From NCBI GenBank assembly GCA_910592205.1, contig CAJVPJ010000350.1, positions 1 to 27,501 on the forward strand: DNA of 27,501 nt. Reading direction: 5' to 3'. The stretch comes from Paraglomus occultum (lineage: Eukaryota; Glomeromycota; Glomeromycetes; Paraglomerales; Paraglomeraceae). The notes beneath the pieces were generated by a model. The model had not been told where the DNA came from and did no database searches. It saw nothing but the letters and a program-made list of their open reading frames with translations. The position numbers were made by a program, and so were the translations under genes. Shown here piece by piece: positions 9,001 to 21,477 of this stretch (its first letter is position 1; every line of letters starts with the position of its first letter).

Positions 9001-11675
9001 TTGGCGAATAGTTAAAAGCCTCGACTAATCGAACAATAAGTACCAGCGAGTTTGAAGATTGCCATACTGATACAACTTGCGATTTGTGTTGGAACGTTGT
9101 AGACGATTATCAACATGTTGTCATCACGGCGATGTCGGATATTCGCAACGATTGTTCAGACCATTGATAATATAAACTGTTATAAAAAGAGAAAAATCTG
9201 TGAGAACCAATTATTGCCTGATGGATCGGACTACCCGAACATTCATGACGTATTTTGGCATTAAGGGCTAAAGGTTGGACTGTTTCGTCATAATGTTATA
9301 GGTCCTACCTTAGACAATAGAATGGTTTGTGCCTTCATCGAGTGTCTAGACCTAGTGCGACGGAGTTCAAAACACGACAAATGCCGATTGGTGTCTCATA
9401 TTGGATGATAGGTTTGGGATTTGCGATGTAATGATCGAGGCCTTTGCTAAGATCTATTTCGGACTTTTTTTTTTGCAATTTGTGGCATATATAATAATGG
9501 CAGAATGATAGGATGGGAATGGTAGAGCCGATGCGGGCAAATTTAACTTGCACTTAATCATATTAGAAGCGTTTGTTAAGCATTTTTCATATGCACGAAT
9601 GAGGGGCGGGTAAATATTGAGGTATTGCATATTGTACCTACTAAACAGTATGGGGGTTCCATAGTAAATTCTTTTGGCGCTGTGTGTAAAATGAATTATA
9701 AAATGTGCTATTAAGTATGTGTTTCAAGTTTACTGTGAAAAATATATGCAAGTACGTAATAGCTATAAATGTGCAGATATATTCTTGACTCAAAATAGAT
9801 GTTTTAAAAAAAAAAGTCACTCGGCAAAACGTTAGACTTTTGTGCAACTGATCGAAGGATAGCAACAGCAGAATAAACAACGTTTCACAACATCTGGATG
9901 CATAAGCATCCCTCAATTGAATACTCGAATATGCGCACGTGTCAAAAAACTCGACATCCTGTGGCGGTTATGAACCTGCATATTGTTATACCAAAACCCA
10001 CGTGTGTTCTATCTATAGTCGGTAGATTAGATGAAGGAGAAAAAAAAATAAAAATGGAATGTAACTTTTACAAATGGTGTGTGCAAAGTGTGTCAGCTGT
10101 AAGCCCTGGGGGTGTTGGGCGTTTATTTTTAATAACATCAGACGATATATTTATCAGAAATACAATAATAATAAATGTATATATATCAAAATGTGCTACG
10201 AACTATTTTACATGCGTTCAACTGTTTAAGACTGTCCCACACTGCAGGACTGTCAATGCACAACATACACAAGAGTAAGGAATTCATGTTGTTCGAATAA
10301 TAAAATTGTAAGGGAAAAAAAAAAAGAGGATGCTTAGCGATACGATACCATATAGATAAGATTCGTCCTCGAGAAAATAAATTGTTATCCTTTCAACAAG
10401 TCTGCGTTGTTGGACATCAAATAAACGCAAATAATACAAGCTTGTTTATGACAACCTTCTTTTGGGTCTTGGCTTTTGTTTATGAAGGACAGAAAATATG
10501 ACGCTACAAAATGACGTTATTAGTAAAGCACTAACTTCCATACAAGGAACTAAGAATGCACTGGGGGGATGGGAAATCGGCACATATATCACACGTTATA
10601 ACAATGCTCCGCTATTTTTATTAACTGATTGGTGCTCGTTATATCTTGCAGATTTTTGCATCTCACATATTTTTTCAATATAGCTTTTTTTTTGAATTCA
10701 GGTAATTACGTCATATATTGAATGTAGGTATCAAATTACAATTTATTATGCGAGTGATTTTAAACTACAAGTAACAGAGAAACTGTATTGTCTTCTGACT
10801 ACCACACGACACTCTTGTGCATCCCACCGAGTACAGTTGTTTGTTCGTCGTCAAACCGTCAATCTGTTAAGCGTTGTTGATGCACTCCAACACAAACAAT
10901 GTATATTAGTGTTTCACTAAATTAATAATTATCTGATTAGAAAAGCCTTTTTCCATTAACGTTATCTATTTTGGTAGCCCATTACTGTTAATGTTAATTG
11001 CTATTTACTGTCGCTGTCGATTGCTGCAGTTTGGAATATGCAGCTATCACGGTTATTTACATTATATAACGAACGATTGAATCAGTTTATATCAGTCTGC
11101 CACAAGGCCAACATGAGCCTAACCATTCTTAAAAATAGTTATACTTGCCTAGAAGCATATTCTGAATGGAATGTAGATATGTAACAATAGCGAATTAAAT
11201 TTTCGGCGTACACCATTTTCTTTGAAAAAAAATTAATTTCTGTGTGACAAGTTAATACGCTGTCTGAGCCAGTAATTTTGCATGTATGTATGCAGGTCGT
11301 CTAGGTTGTACGGTTTTTTTGTTCCCTTTTTTTTTTTTTCTCACACCTATCAAAGTTTCCTGCTTGGTCACGCCTCCTTCCATTCTCAATGCATTTTCGG
11401 AAAATCAACCGAGACGTTGATTACGTATCATGGTGGTACTGAGATGAAAAAGCCCGTGTTACCTAGAAGGACTTTGCTGTTTTGATGTCAAGAATTCTTA
11501 GAGCGTTCTATATGTAACACTATCAAGATGAGGGGCAGAGTGGGGGCTGTAAAAAAAAGTACAGAGTTTAGATATAATTGATACGTGACAACTGATACGT
11601 AGATTGAGTTTAATACAGATATGCTGAAAAATTAATAACGTTTTCATACAATTCCTGATATGTAAATGATGGATG

Positions 11676-11763
11676 ACAATAGCAACAATAACAATGCAAC
11701 AACAATAGCACAGTAACAATAATGCCAAGTGTAGCAGCAGCAATACCAGCAACACAACAATAA
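11676..11763. repeat. CAA/CAG-rich low-complexity tract
   Basis: Irregular triplet-like repeats of caa, cag and aat. On the + strand it would read as Asn/Gln-rich, but stops interrupt it, and no flanking exon is recognisable. On the - strand it gives the hydrophobic Leu/Cys/Tyr-rich frames seen there, which are artefacts of the repeat. Confidence 0.6.
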
Positions 11764-13130
11764 TATCGTGATAACATCTTGAACTTTTAATTTTACAATC
11801 TTGCCAAAAAATGTTAAATGTTTTATATTCAATGAACATATATCTCGGAACATGAATAAACACCAGCACCGCCAAAAAATTTAACCCTGCGTAAATGGGT
11901 ACATGAAGAGGTTTCTTTGTTGCAACAAAATTCTTTGTCTGAATTCATGTAACAATAACGATTGGGACAAGTACGCACAGTAAGAATAGAATATGTAATT
12001 ACATTATACGAAATATATATTTATCAATTGACGGGGATATACATTGCATTGGGTAACTAGACACAACTTCCATTACGGAACTACTCCACTATTCAAATGG
12101 CGATAGACCTATCACATGAATAATGCGTTTTCGAATATGGAAAGTCGTGTGAGGTGGTGTGATTACGGAGGGCGGAAAGTTGTTGTTACACTTTGGCTAC
12201 TGTATGATATTATTGGTAAACTTTATTGCCGCGAATTTAGATGCTGATCTGGACTCGGGGGGAGAGGCGTTGATTGCCGGAAAATATCCCTATCAAAGAG
12301 TATGAGATATTTTGTGTTGTTTTTTGTTGTATTGAAACTACTACTAGAGAATGATGATCACTAAGCCCAGCTGCGGTTTTTATCACAGATTATGTAAGCG
12401 TTTTTAGGAAAACTTTATTGCAAGTATTACAACTCTTAGCTGTGGTGGCTTGCGACTTGATTACTGCTCACTTTTGCGATTATATTATTTTCTCTATGTA
12501 TCGTCATTTTCGGAGAAAATAACATGCATATGCATAGACAGTGTACATATGTATGTATTACGCCCGATTGTGAACTTAATTATCAGCGGATTTGTTCAGA
12601 TCTCGAATGGTTTATCATTAATGCTCGATACAGAACAAATTAAATGTAAATACATTTACAATGACAATTAAATAAAATTTTTTTTTATGTTTGGAGTATC
12701 AATTCGACATTTTTATCATCTTTGACTTATCTATCTGCATCAACATCGACAAGCCTTTTAATTTTTCCCTTATACTATGTGGCATCATCGAAGTACCTGC
12801 ACGTAGACCTGCTTTTGTACTCTCATCAAATCTGCAGTCTAAACCCTAATCGTTAGTTAGAACGAACCAATGGAGGGGAGGAAACGCAAATAGTTAAGGA
12901 TGTCCAAGGGACTGTAGAACTCAACAGTTATGTTGTGATGAAACGAGACGGGACTAAAGGTAATGAATTATATATAATATCAACACGTGCGAGATACATT
13001 TCATAGCGTTCTATTTATATGAAATTCTCTGTACAAAATTGGAAATAAATCAATTGAATTGCTTGGCAAAGGTTTTTCGTCAATCTCTAATTTTTTAATC
13101 GTCTTATTCTGTGATACTCATCGAGGGGGG

Positions 13131-13151
13131 TGTGTGTGCGTGTGTTTGTGT
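13131..13151. repeat. GT microsatellite
   Basis: Imperfect (GT)n of about 20 bases with one C and one T interruption, preceded by a run of six G. Confidence 0.8.
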
Positions 13152-14543
13152 ATTAGAGGGTTTATTTGAATAGGGTCCATAGGGTTTTTTTGGGTCAGCG
13201 CCATGTTTGAAATTTGAATGTTACTCTCATTTAATCTTGATGCAGCTGATCATCCTTCATCCCCTTAAAGGGTTTGCACTTCTTAACTGGATATGTGAGA
13301 ACAAATATCTTATACTAGGACATTGGTTGGATATGAACGATGAACGAAATATAACAGCGTGTTGATACTAATTTCTTAGTGTTTCACTTTCAAATGTGAA
13401 AACGACGGGAAAGGCATTTTACTGGAATAACTAACATCACTACAAAAAGGAATTCTATACGACATTTCTCATCACGTTACTTGTTCTTAATAAATATTTC
13501 TAATTTATATATTAATTGTAATAACAATACATTGTAAATCTCTCAGGTTGAACCGGATTTCTGCACATCACACAATAAAATGGGCTGATTTATTTAGTAC
13601 ATTGTTGTTGCTGTGTCTGTCGTATAGTATGTTGCTATTCTACTGTAGTCTCCTAAAGTAGGGATTGTACGGTGGTCAATGCGGAAAAGTTGATAGTACC
13701 AAAGGTTGTCGATATCAAAGCTGTCGAGATTGACACTCTCATCACTTATCTCTGTATATACGATGTATGTAAAGAAGACTTGCTTGACACTGCCATTTTT
13801 TACTCACGTTCAAAATTTTTTACAAATAAGAGTGGTTCGTCGTTTTTTGACACTGGGACTAGCCGTCGAGTAGACCAAATATATAAACTTGAATGCCTGT
13901 TGAGATAGATTAATATTTTTTTGTCTCGCCAATTAATATACCTGCCGTCCATTCATTGGTCAATTATGTAGCTATGTACTACACTTCGCTTTTCCCGTTC
14001 TTTTCCTAATATTATAACTGTCAATATAAATACCGTTCAGTCTTTCATGCATGCATTTTGCCGTGTGTAACACCACTGGCAGATGAAATAAATGGGAAAT
14101 ATAATATAAACGAGAAATAAAACATAAAACGAAAAATTAAAGAAAAGATAATGAAAAGTGCTAAGAGTCAGTGATGCCGCATGGTATTATTTGTCTTACC
14201 GCTTGTGTTTCGAGATAGAACAATAATTTCAAGTCAGCACAAACTGGCACACATTTTTCCAAGTGTTGATGCCATTTTCGCATTAGTACCACGTTTGACA
14301 AACTTGCCTTCAAAAAAAGATAAAATACGTTCACTTGTCGATTCGTACCTGTCAATTTCACATCTGGCATTTGACCAACTCTTTTCATAGCTACTTATAG
14401 TCGACATCACGTGAATATCCAACAAAACCCTCATGCCATTTAATTATAGATAGACAAATAGTGTATCAATTAATAAAAATATATATAAAAAAAAATTACA
14501 TATACAAATATTATATGCATATATAACATCCGCTATTGCTTAG

Positions 14544-14555
14544 TATTTATAAAAT
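14544..14555 (+). promoter_or_regulatory. TATA-like element before the Zn2Cys6 gene
   Basis: 'tatttataaaat' lies about 80 bases before the ATG at 14633. No ATG occurs between it and the start codon. The start context is tacaATGAG (A at -3), which is favourable. TATA function is inferred. Confidence 0.35.
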
Positions 14556-14632
14556 CCCTTTAAACAGCAGATAGAGAGAAAACATTAGAATATTACAAAA
14601 ATTTCCTCGCATATCATTCCAACGTTTGTACA

Positions 14633-17556
14633 ATGAGTCTTTTTATTCTGGATGATATGATTGTCGACGAGTCCAATGACAACATGGAGAATAAGCGCGT
14701 TAAAATCACTACTGCATGCGACATTTGCAGAAGAAGAAAAGTTAAATGTGATGGCGCTTCTCCATGTACCAATTGTCAACGAGGAGGTAAGAATTCATGT
14801 CTAGTTTAAACCATTGAAATTATATTGGCTAATCAAGCACATCAACAATTGACAACTCGTACACATTATTTTTGCTAAACACAGGCTACCAATGTGTCTT
14901 CTCTGACGCATCGACTAAACGTCCCCGAGGACCACCAAAAGGTTTTGTTGCACTCATAGAAGATAGATTACATACTATAGAGTCGCTTCTGGTCAATCTT
15001 GTAAATAAAGACACGAGCGACACCAAAGAGATCAAACGTGAACATGATCCACCACCATCCGACGACAAATCCGACCACCAACGCTTCTCCTCATTCAAAA
15101 TACGTCATTACTCTCCTCCATCCGTCTCTTCCGATGCTCAACCAGTATTTCTTCCCAAACCCTCTCCGGCTGATCCAAATCATACCAAATCTTTTGGTGA
15201 TGACCTCCCCGAAGAAGACGAAGAGGCATTACAAAGGTCAATCAAATCATTGAATATTTTAAATTCAACTGCGTTTCTCCTCGGGAATCCTACATATAAA
15301 TCGCGCGAACCGGCGTTACCAAACAGTTTCCCTTCTGTGCCTCAACCACCACAAGAGGTGGTCAAGCAATTGTTGGAAAAGTATTTTACGCATTTTCATA
15401 TGCACACGCCTATAGTCAACAGAGCTCAATTGTACAGCCAGTTATTAAGCACAGATAACCCCGTGTCGCCTTTGCTACTTAACGCTTTGTGTGCTGTTGG
15501 AGCCATGTTTCCTCCCATTTTGCAGGATTTGTATACTCCCACGGTTTTTTATGAGCGAGCAAGAAGTAAGTCGAAAAGAGCTTGGAACAAAGAGTCGAGA
15601 AATTTATATGATGCGCGTGGGGAGCAATGGTGTATTATAGAAGTTACATAGTCAAAAAAGTCATTGAATTCATCATTATTAATTAACACACGCCATAAAA
15701 AATTTTTTCTTAGGTTTATTGGATAGCTTTATAGATACACCGCGTCTGTCAACAGTCCAAGCTTTGATACTGCTTTGCATGGTAGACCAATGCAAAACAG
15801 TGTCCTATCGCCAACAAACTTACATTTCCATGGCAATACGCATGGCCCAATCGCTCGGTCTCCACAAGCGCAACAGTCCAGCGTACCAGGGCAAGTACTG
15901 TCAAACGAAAAAACTAATCTGGTGGGCTTGTTACGCGCTCGATCGTCTATCCAGCATGGCCACGGGTGACCCGTTGCTAATCTCTGACGAACTATGTGAC
16001 ATTGATCTGCCTTCGCCAGACGAGATGGAAAACCAAGAAGGAAACGTCCAAAAAATGACTCACACTAATGCTAGCATTCAGCTAGTAACGATATTTCTGC
16101 ATATGGTGAAACTGACGCAATTAATGGGCCAGATAATCGAGTATTCACAGACGATGGCGGCTATGGGACTGGCCGCTTCTTGGGCACATCATAATACGGT
16201 CGCGTGTTTAGAGGCGGCACTACTGAATTGGACTAAAGAGTTACCGCATCAGTTACAGTTCCCTCCTACTCCGCATAATACGCCTTTTTCTGGACATAGC
16301 GCTGCGTTGTTTATGCATTATCATGCGTTACAAGTGATGTTGTTTTATCCCTACATTTTATCGGCCGGCTCGCAAGGACCTAATATGCGATTTAACAAGA
16401 CTTATATTAAGGCTCTGAGTATATGCATCACTGCTGCACAAAACATTACAAATATCGGAGGTACGTTTATGGTTTTCGCATTAGCACGCGTGTTTGATTT
16501 CTCTCCATTTTTTAACCATATCATACGTTCCTTTTTTTCACAGGAACCCTAAACAACGTCTACGTTAGCACCGCCTTTCCATCAATATTCCACTGCCTAG
16601 CGCAAGCGACCAAAGTCCACATTCTCAACCTGTCCGCTTCTAAGCGAGGCCTGCTCCTTCCTGCATACAAAAACATTTGTAGAACAATCTTCATATATAG
16701 GTTCTATGCAGAACACGGTGTCATGACTGAACTCGCAAATCAAATGGTAAAGGCTCTCGAACACATCCTTCATACCAATCGCGAACGTGTCGCTCACAGT
16801 GATGACAAAGTCTCATCTACGGTGACAAAACTTCACTTGACGCACCCGCTGGCCGTAGAGGACAAGAACCCATCAGAAAATCCAGGGACGATTCCGACAC
16901 CGGTATGCTGTCCATATTCACCTCCAGTATCGACGCAATCAAGTAGTCCCACTGCCGGCGATCTAGCAACACGGACGCAAAATATCTATATACAGTCGCA
17001 AGATTCTCCGATCCAATCAGTCATGAACGTAAACAATAACCAAGATAAAGCTTTCATGCCGATAGACGTCTCTAATCAATTCTCGTCGGAATTCTTCTCG
17101 CCTGGCGTGATAACCGTACCGACCACATCAGACATTTCCTCGACCGACCCACAATTTTGGAACGTTGGAATGAACCTCATGAACTTTGACGAGACTTTTG
17201 ATACCGCATCGGCGGCGACACCGACCACGGTGACAAACAATCTGGCAACAATGACACCGCCACAAAATTATTCTCCTTACCAACATCAAAATGCATCCAC
17301 ACCAGCTTCAATGGCATCTCCTGTGTCATCTTCAGACTTTAAAGACAGAATTCTGTCGACTCATTCACCGTTAAGTTCTCTCGAAAACGATACAGATTGC
17401 GAGAACTCTTTAACGGATGATGTTGCAAATGTCGGGACACGCCATCAGCAAAGGTATGTCTTGTGTGATGGACTTGCTGGAGTTTTTAGTGATAGTGAAG
17501 ACTCGTGGTTGGGTGTTAGTGGTGCATTAATGCACAACTTGTCGGTGGCTTCTTGA
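14633..17556 (+). CDS. Zn2Cys6 fungal-specific transcription factor (4 exons, 864 aa)
   Basis: A nuclear DNA-binding regulator of the Gal4-type binuclear zinc cluster class; its targets cannot be told from sequence. Exons by GT-AG and frame: 14633-14786, 14885-15565, 15714-16460 and 16544-17556; all three introns are phase 1. Residues 29-55 form CX2CX6CX5CX2CX6C (C29, C32, C39, C45, C48, C55) with the basic RRRKVK loop; intron 1 falls between C48 and C55. A short linker/dimerisation stretch (FVALIEDRLHTIESLLVNL) follows at about 72-90, then a Pro/Ser-rich acidic segment. The fungal-specific TF domain (PF04082 type) starts near residue 209 (VVKQLLEKYFTHFHMHTPIV). Splicing at the consensus gtaagt at 15566 restores YERARSLLDSFIDTPRLSTV, and the family signatures MAQSLGLHKR and WWACYALDRLSS follow. 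The last ~250 residues are Ser/Thr/Pro/Asn-rich, a likely activation region. No gene symbol can be assigned. Confidence 0.93.
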
Positions 17557-18812
17557 TTTTTACGAGGGAGTGTTGATTGGCATAGAAAATCTTGTGTGCG
17601 AGAAGTTTTTGATGGTTGCTTGCAATTATGATCTTTAGAAAATGACTGGAAGAAAACAGAGCTCTCCCCTGCTTGTCGCGTGATTAACTGTCATCGCCCT
17701 TGTTTTCCCTGCCCATCTTCCATGCTCTTCCATCGAAAAAAGATCCACACAACGTCGACTATGTCATTGATACCTCCTCCTCTCCTCTCTTGCCTTGGTT
17801 ATTCTGGTGAATTTGCCGCAAGTTGTTGTCATTATGTTGTCCGACGAGAGAAGGGATCGCTATTGCTATAGTCGGCTGTGCATTCACCCGCTATGATATA
17901 CGATGACCGGATCTTTTAATTTGCCACCTACCGATATCGAGCGAGGATTAAAGACGCTTGTTGAACAGTGTGGTGAATTACATGTATTATATTAATATGT
18001 ATGGAGTATTCGGAGAGAGACAAGAGTTGTGTTTGGACAAGAGAATTACACATTTTAAGCAGGTCGGATTCTGCATATTTTATTTATTGACCCTGGTGGT
18101 CGGATGTATTTTCTATTGTTTATCATTTCCTACACAATGTACTGATATCTTCGCACGCATTCATTTTTACTTGTATCATTTCACGAAATATTCGTATTTG
18201 TGATTTTCATATTTTTGTATATTTATTTTTTTCCCTACTTATTCTTTGTTCTATTTATTTTATTTTCTTTATTTTATTGCTTATAAGCATATAGTAATGT
18301 CATATGCATTTTAACAATTATTTACAAGGTTTCTACATTATAATAAAAAAGTAAAATTCTTACCCGAATTATCGATTATGTATGGGAACGTTAGAAATTT
18401 TGACCGAGAAAACTCGCGAACTTTGTGATGTAAACATTTAACATAGATATGTAACGTTGAACAAAATTTCCATTTTGGGGGAAAGGCTAAAAGCGGAGCA
18501 GAACGTGATCCCGTTTTGCAGTTTTATTGGCTGCCATACAAATTTGACCAATGGAATTTCGAGAGATCTGCACCGCTTTAGACATGCCCCATTTTTGGTC
18601 AATGAAAAACGATTCACAGTTTATTTGCTCAACCAAATTTAATAAATCAAATAATTTATTGTATGTATCGATCGCAACATTTTCTTACTGTTTCGACTTG
18701 GAACAAGTCTTTTAGCTCGAATCCTTTTGGTGGATGAGCATATGTCCGCGTATACAAATACAGCAGGACTAACGCCATATTCCTATCTCATCGTATAACC
18801 CCATACTAATTA
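17557..18812. other. Convergent intergenic region / 3' UTRs
   Basis: Lies between two convergent stop codons. Small open frames (60-80 codons) have no recognisable motif. A + strand aataaa at 18342-18347 could serve the transcription factor gene but is nearly 800 bases past its stop. The half nearer 18812 holds a reverse-strand aataaa for the nucleotidase gene. Nothing else was identified. Confidence 0.5.
18655..18660 (-). terminator. Candidate poly(A) signal of the nucleotidase gene
   Basis: Reverse-strand AATAAA about 150 bases past the stop at 18813. This is a match to the general eukaryotic signal only. Confidence 0.3.
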
Positions 18813-21313
18813 TTATTCAGTGACGGCAACAATCCTGCCCTCAATAACAGGCGACACGGTAACCCATTCTCGCTTAAAACCATCTTCTCCAGCAGACTCC
18901 TTGTCTAGCTCATCCTTGGCCTCAGGAACAATATCTACAACCTCACCACATGATAACGCCAATGCATCGCAGATACTCTTTCTCGACAAATGCCCTTTGC
19001 TATCTCTCTCACGTTTTACTTTTTTCAAGCCTTTCCATTTCTCAACAGCTTTGGCAACAGTCTCGCGTGTTCTTTCTTCAAAAGATTTGTTAAATCTCAT
19101 TGCATTTACATAATACAATCCAATAAAGTATCGATGAACAATAGTAGAGAGTATAATGCCTGCTTCATCGTCAACAATATACTCGGTGTTTGGTCGATTC
19201 AACGCACTGTATCCGTCGTAGCCTTGAGCCAAGTAGTGTCGCGTACAGACGGTATATGTTTGGTTAACGTCCACGGGACCGATGATGTTTAAACTGCCCT
19301 GAGATGTGGACGTATCATCGTCATCAGACGGCGTTGGCGGAAGACGTTCAGTCAGGTATAAGTTACGAATGCGTTTCTCGGGAGGTGCACTTGGATCGTA
19401 TTCTATTTTCAATCCACTGACAACCGGAAATCGTCCTTCTTGCTTTGGAATCTTTGATAATGCACTTTCAAGAGCATCCCATATCTGCTGTCCTGTGATC
19501 CTTATCACGACCACCGTATCTTCAAATGGAAGTATCTCCCGTATATCGGACAGAGTGATCACTCCCGGACCATACGTCGCATCCGATCGTATCGATCCAC
19601 CGCACAGAATAGCGCAATCAATGTTATAACTCAAACATGATTGGTAAGCATACATCATTAAATCGGCGACAAAGTTACCAAAAGCTGATTCAGACGATCG
19701 GACAGTCGTGGACTTACAGTCCCAGGGCGTTGTGGTATATGCAACTGGTTTAGCAAGCACGGTAGATACTTCTTGTGTCGCAATTTCTACTGTTGTCTCC
19801 ATTTCGGCGTCTGGTGGGACGTCGCGGGTTACTTCCTTTCGGGTCACTAGTTAGAGGTTTTGTGCATGTATGATGAGTTGTACACGTCAAACAGATTACA
19901 ATAGAACAACTAATTGCAGAACTTTATAAATTGGATATTGTAACGATGGCAATAATTTTGCATTCATACCTTCAACTTTCTTGATAACCTTTCTCCCTCC
20001 ACTTTCGCCTATCTCGCACTCTACTATACTTAATTCACGGAAATCAGTTCCGCTCTTAACTAACTTCACTCCATCATCTTCCTGATCACCGTCAATACTT
20101 TGTCTCGTCCACCCGTCCTTCATTTCGCATCCTTTTCCGACGTAATAGAAATGATCGTGTCTATAGAAGAACCAGATGTGGAATGTAACAACATGGTTAT
20201 ATAAATATGTCTACTATTGTCATATCGCTTACCCGCCAAGCATGAGGTCGATTTCGTCCTGACATCCACGTGCAAGGATGATATCATTGGGAAGTCGCGA
20301 ATGTGTGATTGCTATTACCAAGTCAACAGCATGCGGACCATTGGGATCACGTAACTCGGCTGAAAGATCTTTACACGCCTGTATAAAATCGATATGCTTT
20401 GACGGCGGTAGACTGTCAAATGCGTCGGGAATTACAGACATCTGGTTATGACTAATGTTACATGGTAAATGTTCAATCGAAGGGTGTCAGATAGAGGCTA
20501 TTTACCCAGGAATCGTCTCCAGCCATTCTCTGCAAAAAAAGAAAAGCAATAGCGTTATAAAGTTAGACTTTGTATAGTCTTAATTCTGATGAATGTGACT
20601 CTTTTAAAGTCACATATCCTTCATTATTCCCTACGCACAGCGCCCTAATGCAGTTCACTCTGCATAGAATTCCTGTTCACGCTTCAAACATACTTCTCGA
20701 CAAGCCCAATGAATCCAATCTTCAACCCGCTCTTGTTAAGCACTACAAATTTTTTCCCCCCACCCAGAGGCTTATCGGTATCAGGATCGACAACGTTGGA
20801 GAGCAACCAAGGAAACTTGGTCTGCGCAATGTGGGATCTGAGTACTGCAACGCCAAAATCAAAGTCATGATTGCCTATGCAAGCAACGTCGATGCCAAGA
20901 CTGTTTAAAGGAGCAACCTGTGAGATTTGTGAAGAAAATGAGCAAGGACGTTGAATATGATTACATAATAGCAAAAATAAGATCGGACTCTTTTGCAATG
21001 AATGGCAAGCACAGTATGCATCTTTCTTAGTCATTCCATTTTCGTATAGCGTCAATTTCTACAATAGCTCTCTCCTCGCGCTTCCCTCTTTATTTTTCCA
21101 ACCTACCATATGCAGCCCTTTGGTTATGCTACTCTCGACACTTGGATTGAACGCATCTCCGCCAAATGTGACCAAAGTCGTGTCCGCATCAAAAGAATTC
21201 CTAAATTCTTTCAGTAGCGTGGCAAAACGAGCAGCTCCGCCAACTGGTTCACGACTTTGTTCTTTGAGGTGATAGACATCGTTAAAGTGAAGTATATTGA
21301 GCTTGGTAGACAT
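18813..21313 (-). CDS. 5'-nucleotidase-family metallophosphoesterase, cytosolic type (6 exons, ~619 aa)
   Basis: Hydrolyses phosphate esters, probably nucleotides or UDP-sugars (UshA/5'-nucleotidase superfamily), at a two-metal site; substrate unproven. Exons on the minus strand: 21313-21107, 20917-20694, 20529-20506, 20412-20233, 20160-19970 and 19846-18813; all introns are GT-AG and the frame closes exactly (1860 nt). Metallophosphoesterase motifs in order: HFNDVYH (9-15), FGGDAFNPS (50-58), GNHD (84-87), ITHSR (187-191), GGHDH (211-215). The short exon 3 supplies EWLETIP, which completes LVEKEWL, a family signature. The C-terminal 5'-nucleotidase domain follows: SSESAFGNFVADL, CGGSIRSD, LPFEDTVV, FPVVSGLKIEYD and QGYDGYSAL. 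The first ATG (21313) starts directly at the domain with no signal peptide, so an intracellular enzyme is expected. An alternative in-frame acceptor for intron 3 (exon from 20451) would add 13 residues; the chosen one fits the family better. Confidence 0.92.
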
Positions 21314-21339
21314 TTCGAGATACCGACACTGGAAGAGAC

Positions 21340-21381
21340 TCAGTATGTCAAGAATAGGGAGAGGGGTTTTTTTGTTCGCAT
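21340..21381 (-). promoter_or_regulatory. Possible short upstream ORF of the nucleotidase gene
   Basis: A 13-codon ATG...TGA frame (begins MRTKK) ends 26 bases before the main ATG at 21313 and lies in a different frame. It matters only if transcription begins upstream of 21381, as the TATA-like site at 21464-21477 would imply. Short uORFs of this kind commonly lower translation, but this one could be chance. Confidence 0.3.
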
Positions 21382-21463
21382 GTTGTGCGAATAATATCCC
21401 CAACTGCAGGGGGGATCTACCAAAGATGACAATACCATGGATTGTAGATTAAATAGACTCGAG

Positions 21464-21477
21464 TTTATAAATATAAG
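21464..21477 (-). promoter_or_regulatory. TATA-like element before the nucleotidase gene
   Basis: The reverse strand reads 'tatatttataaact' about 150 bases upstream of the ATG at 21313. In this AT-rich DNA such matches are frequent, so support is positional only. Confidence 0.3.

Larger units (their letters stand above)
6058..14540. other. AT-rich gene desert, ~8.5 kb
   Basis: No gene that I can support. Open frames are short (at most 126 codons), lack family motifs and overlap in several frames. Noted items: a 13-base palindrome tgcggttaccgca at 7712-7724; a possible decayed coding scrap at 9041-9160 (Cys/His spacing recalling LINE C-terminal zinc motifs, very weak); a CAA/CAG-rich low-complexity tract at 11676-11763; a GT tract at 13131-13151; and many A/T homopolymers. 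I found no tRNA-like A/B box pair. The part nearest 14540 may hold upstream regulatory DNA of the transcription factor gene. Confidence 0.5.

Noticed and set aside
8771-9028. 85-codon + strand frame with a hydrophobic stretch
   Set aside because: No family recognised and no start context or splice partner; left as part of the desert.
9898-10278. 126-codon + strand frame in the desert
   Set aside because: No recognisable motif, no domain-like composition, and no splice-linked neighbours. This length is expected by chance in several kilobases.
11498-11875. Minus-strand 125-codon Leu/Cys/Tyr-rich frame resembling a membrane protein
   Set aside because: The hydrophobic stretch is produced by the CAA/CAG low-complexity tract at 11676-11763; there is no independent support.
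12840-12852. 'aaaccctaa' telomere-like motif
   Set aside because: A single unit only, no array.
14161-14434. Overlapping 66-75-codon frames on both strands upstream of the transcription factor
   Set aside because: Frames are open on both strands with no motifs and no splice sites linking them to the gene; probably chance.
15566-15651. Read-through extension of transcription factor exon 2 to the stop at 15649
   Set aside because: A consensus gtaagt donor at 15566 joined to the acceptor at 15713 restores the conserved RARSLLDSF...STVQAL segment, so the extension is intronic.
21059-21106. Continuation of nucleotidase exon 1 past GLHM into WKNKEGSARR
   Set aside because: A gtaggt donor at 21106 joined to the acceptor at 20918 gives the conserved ...HM-V-PLNSLGID...GNHD junction.
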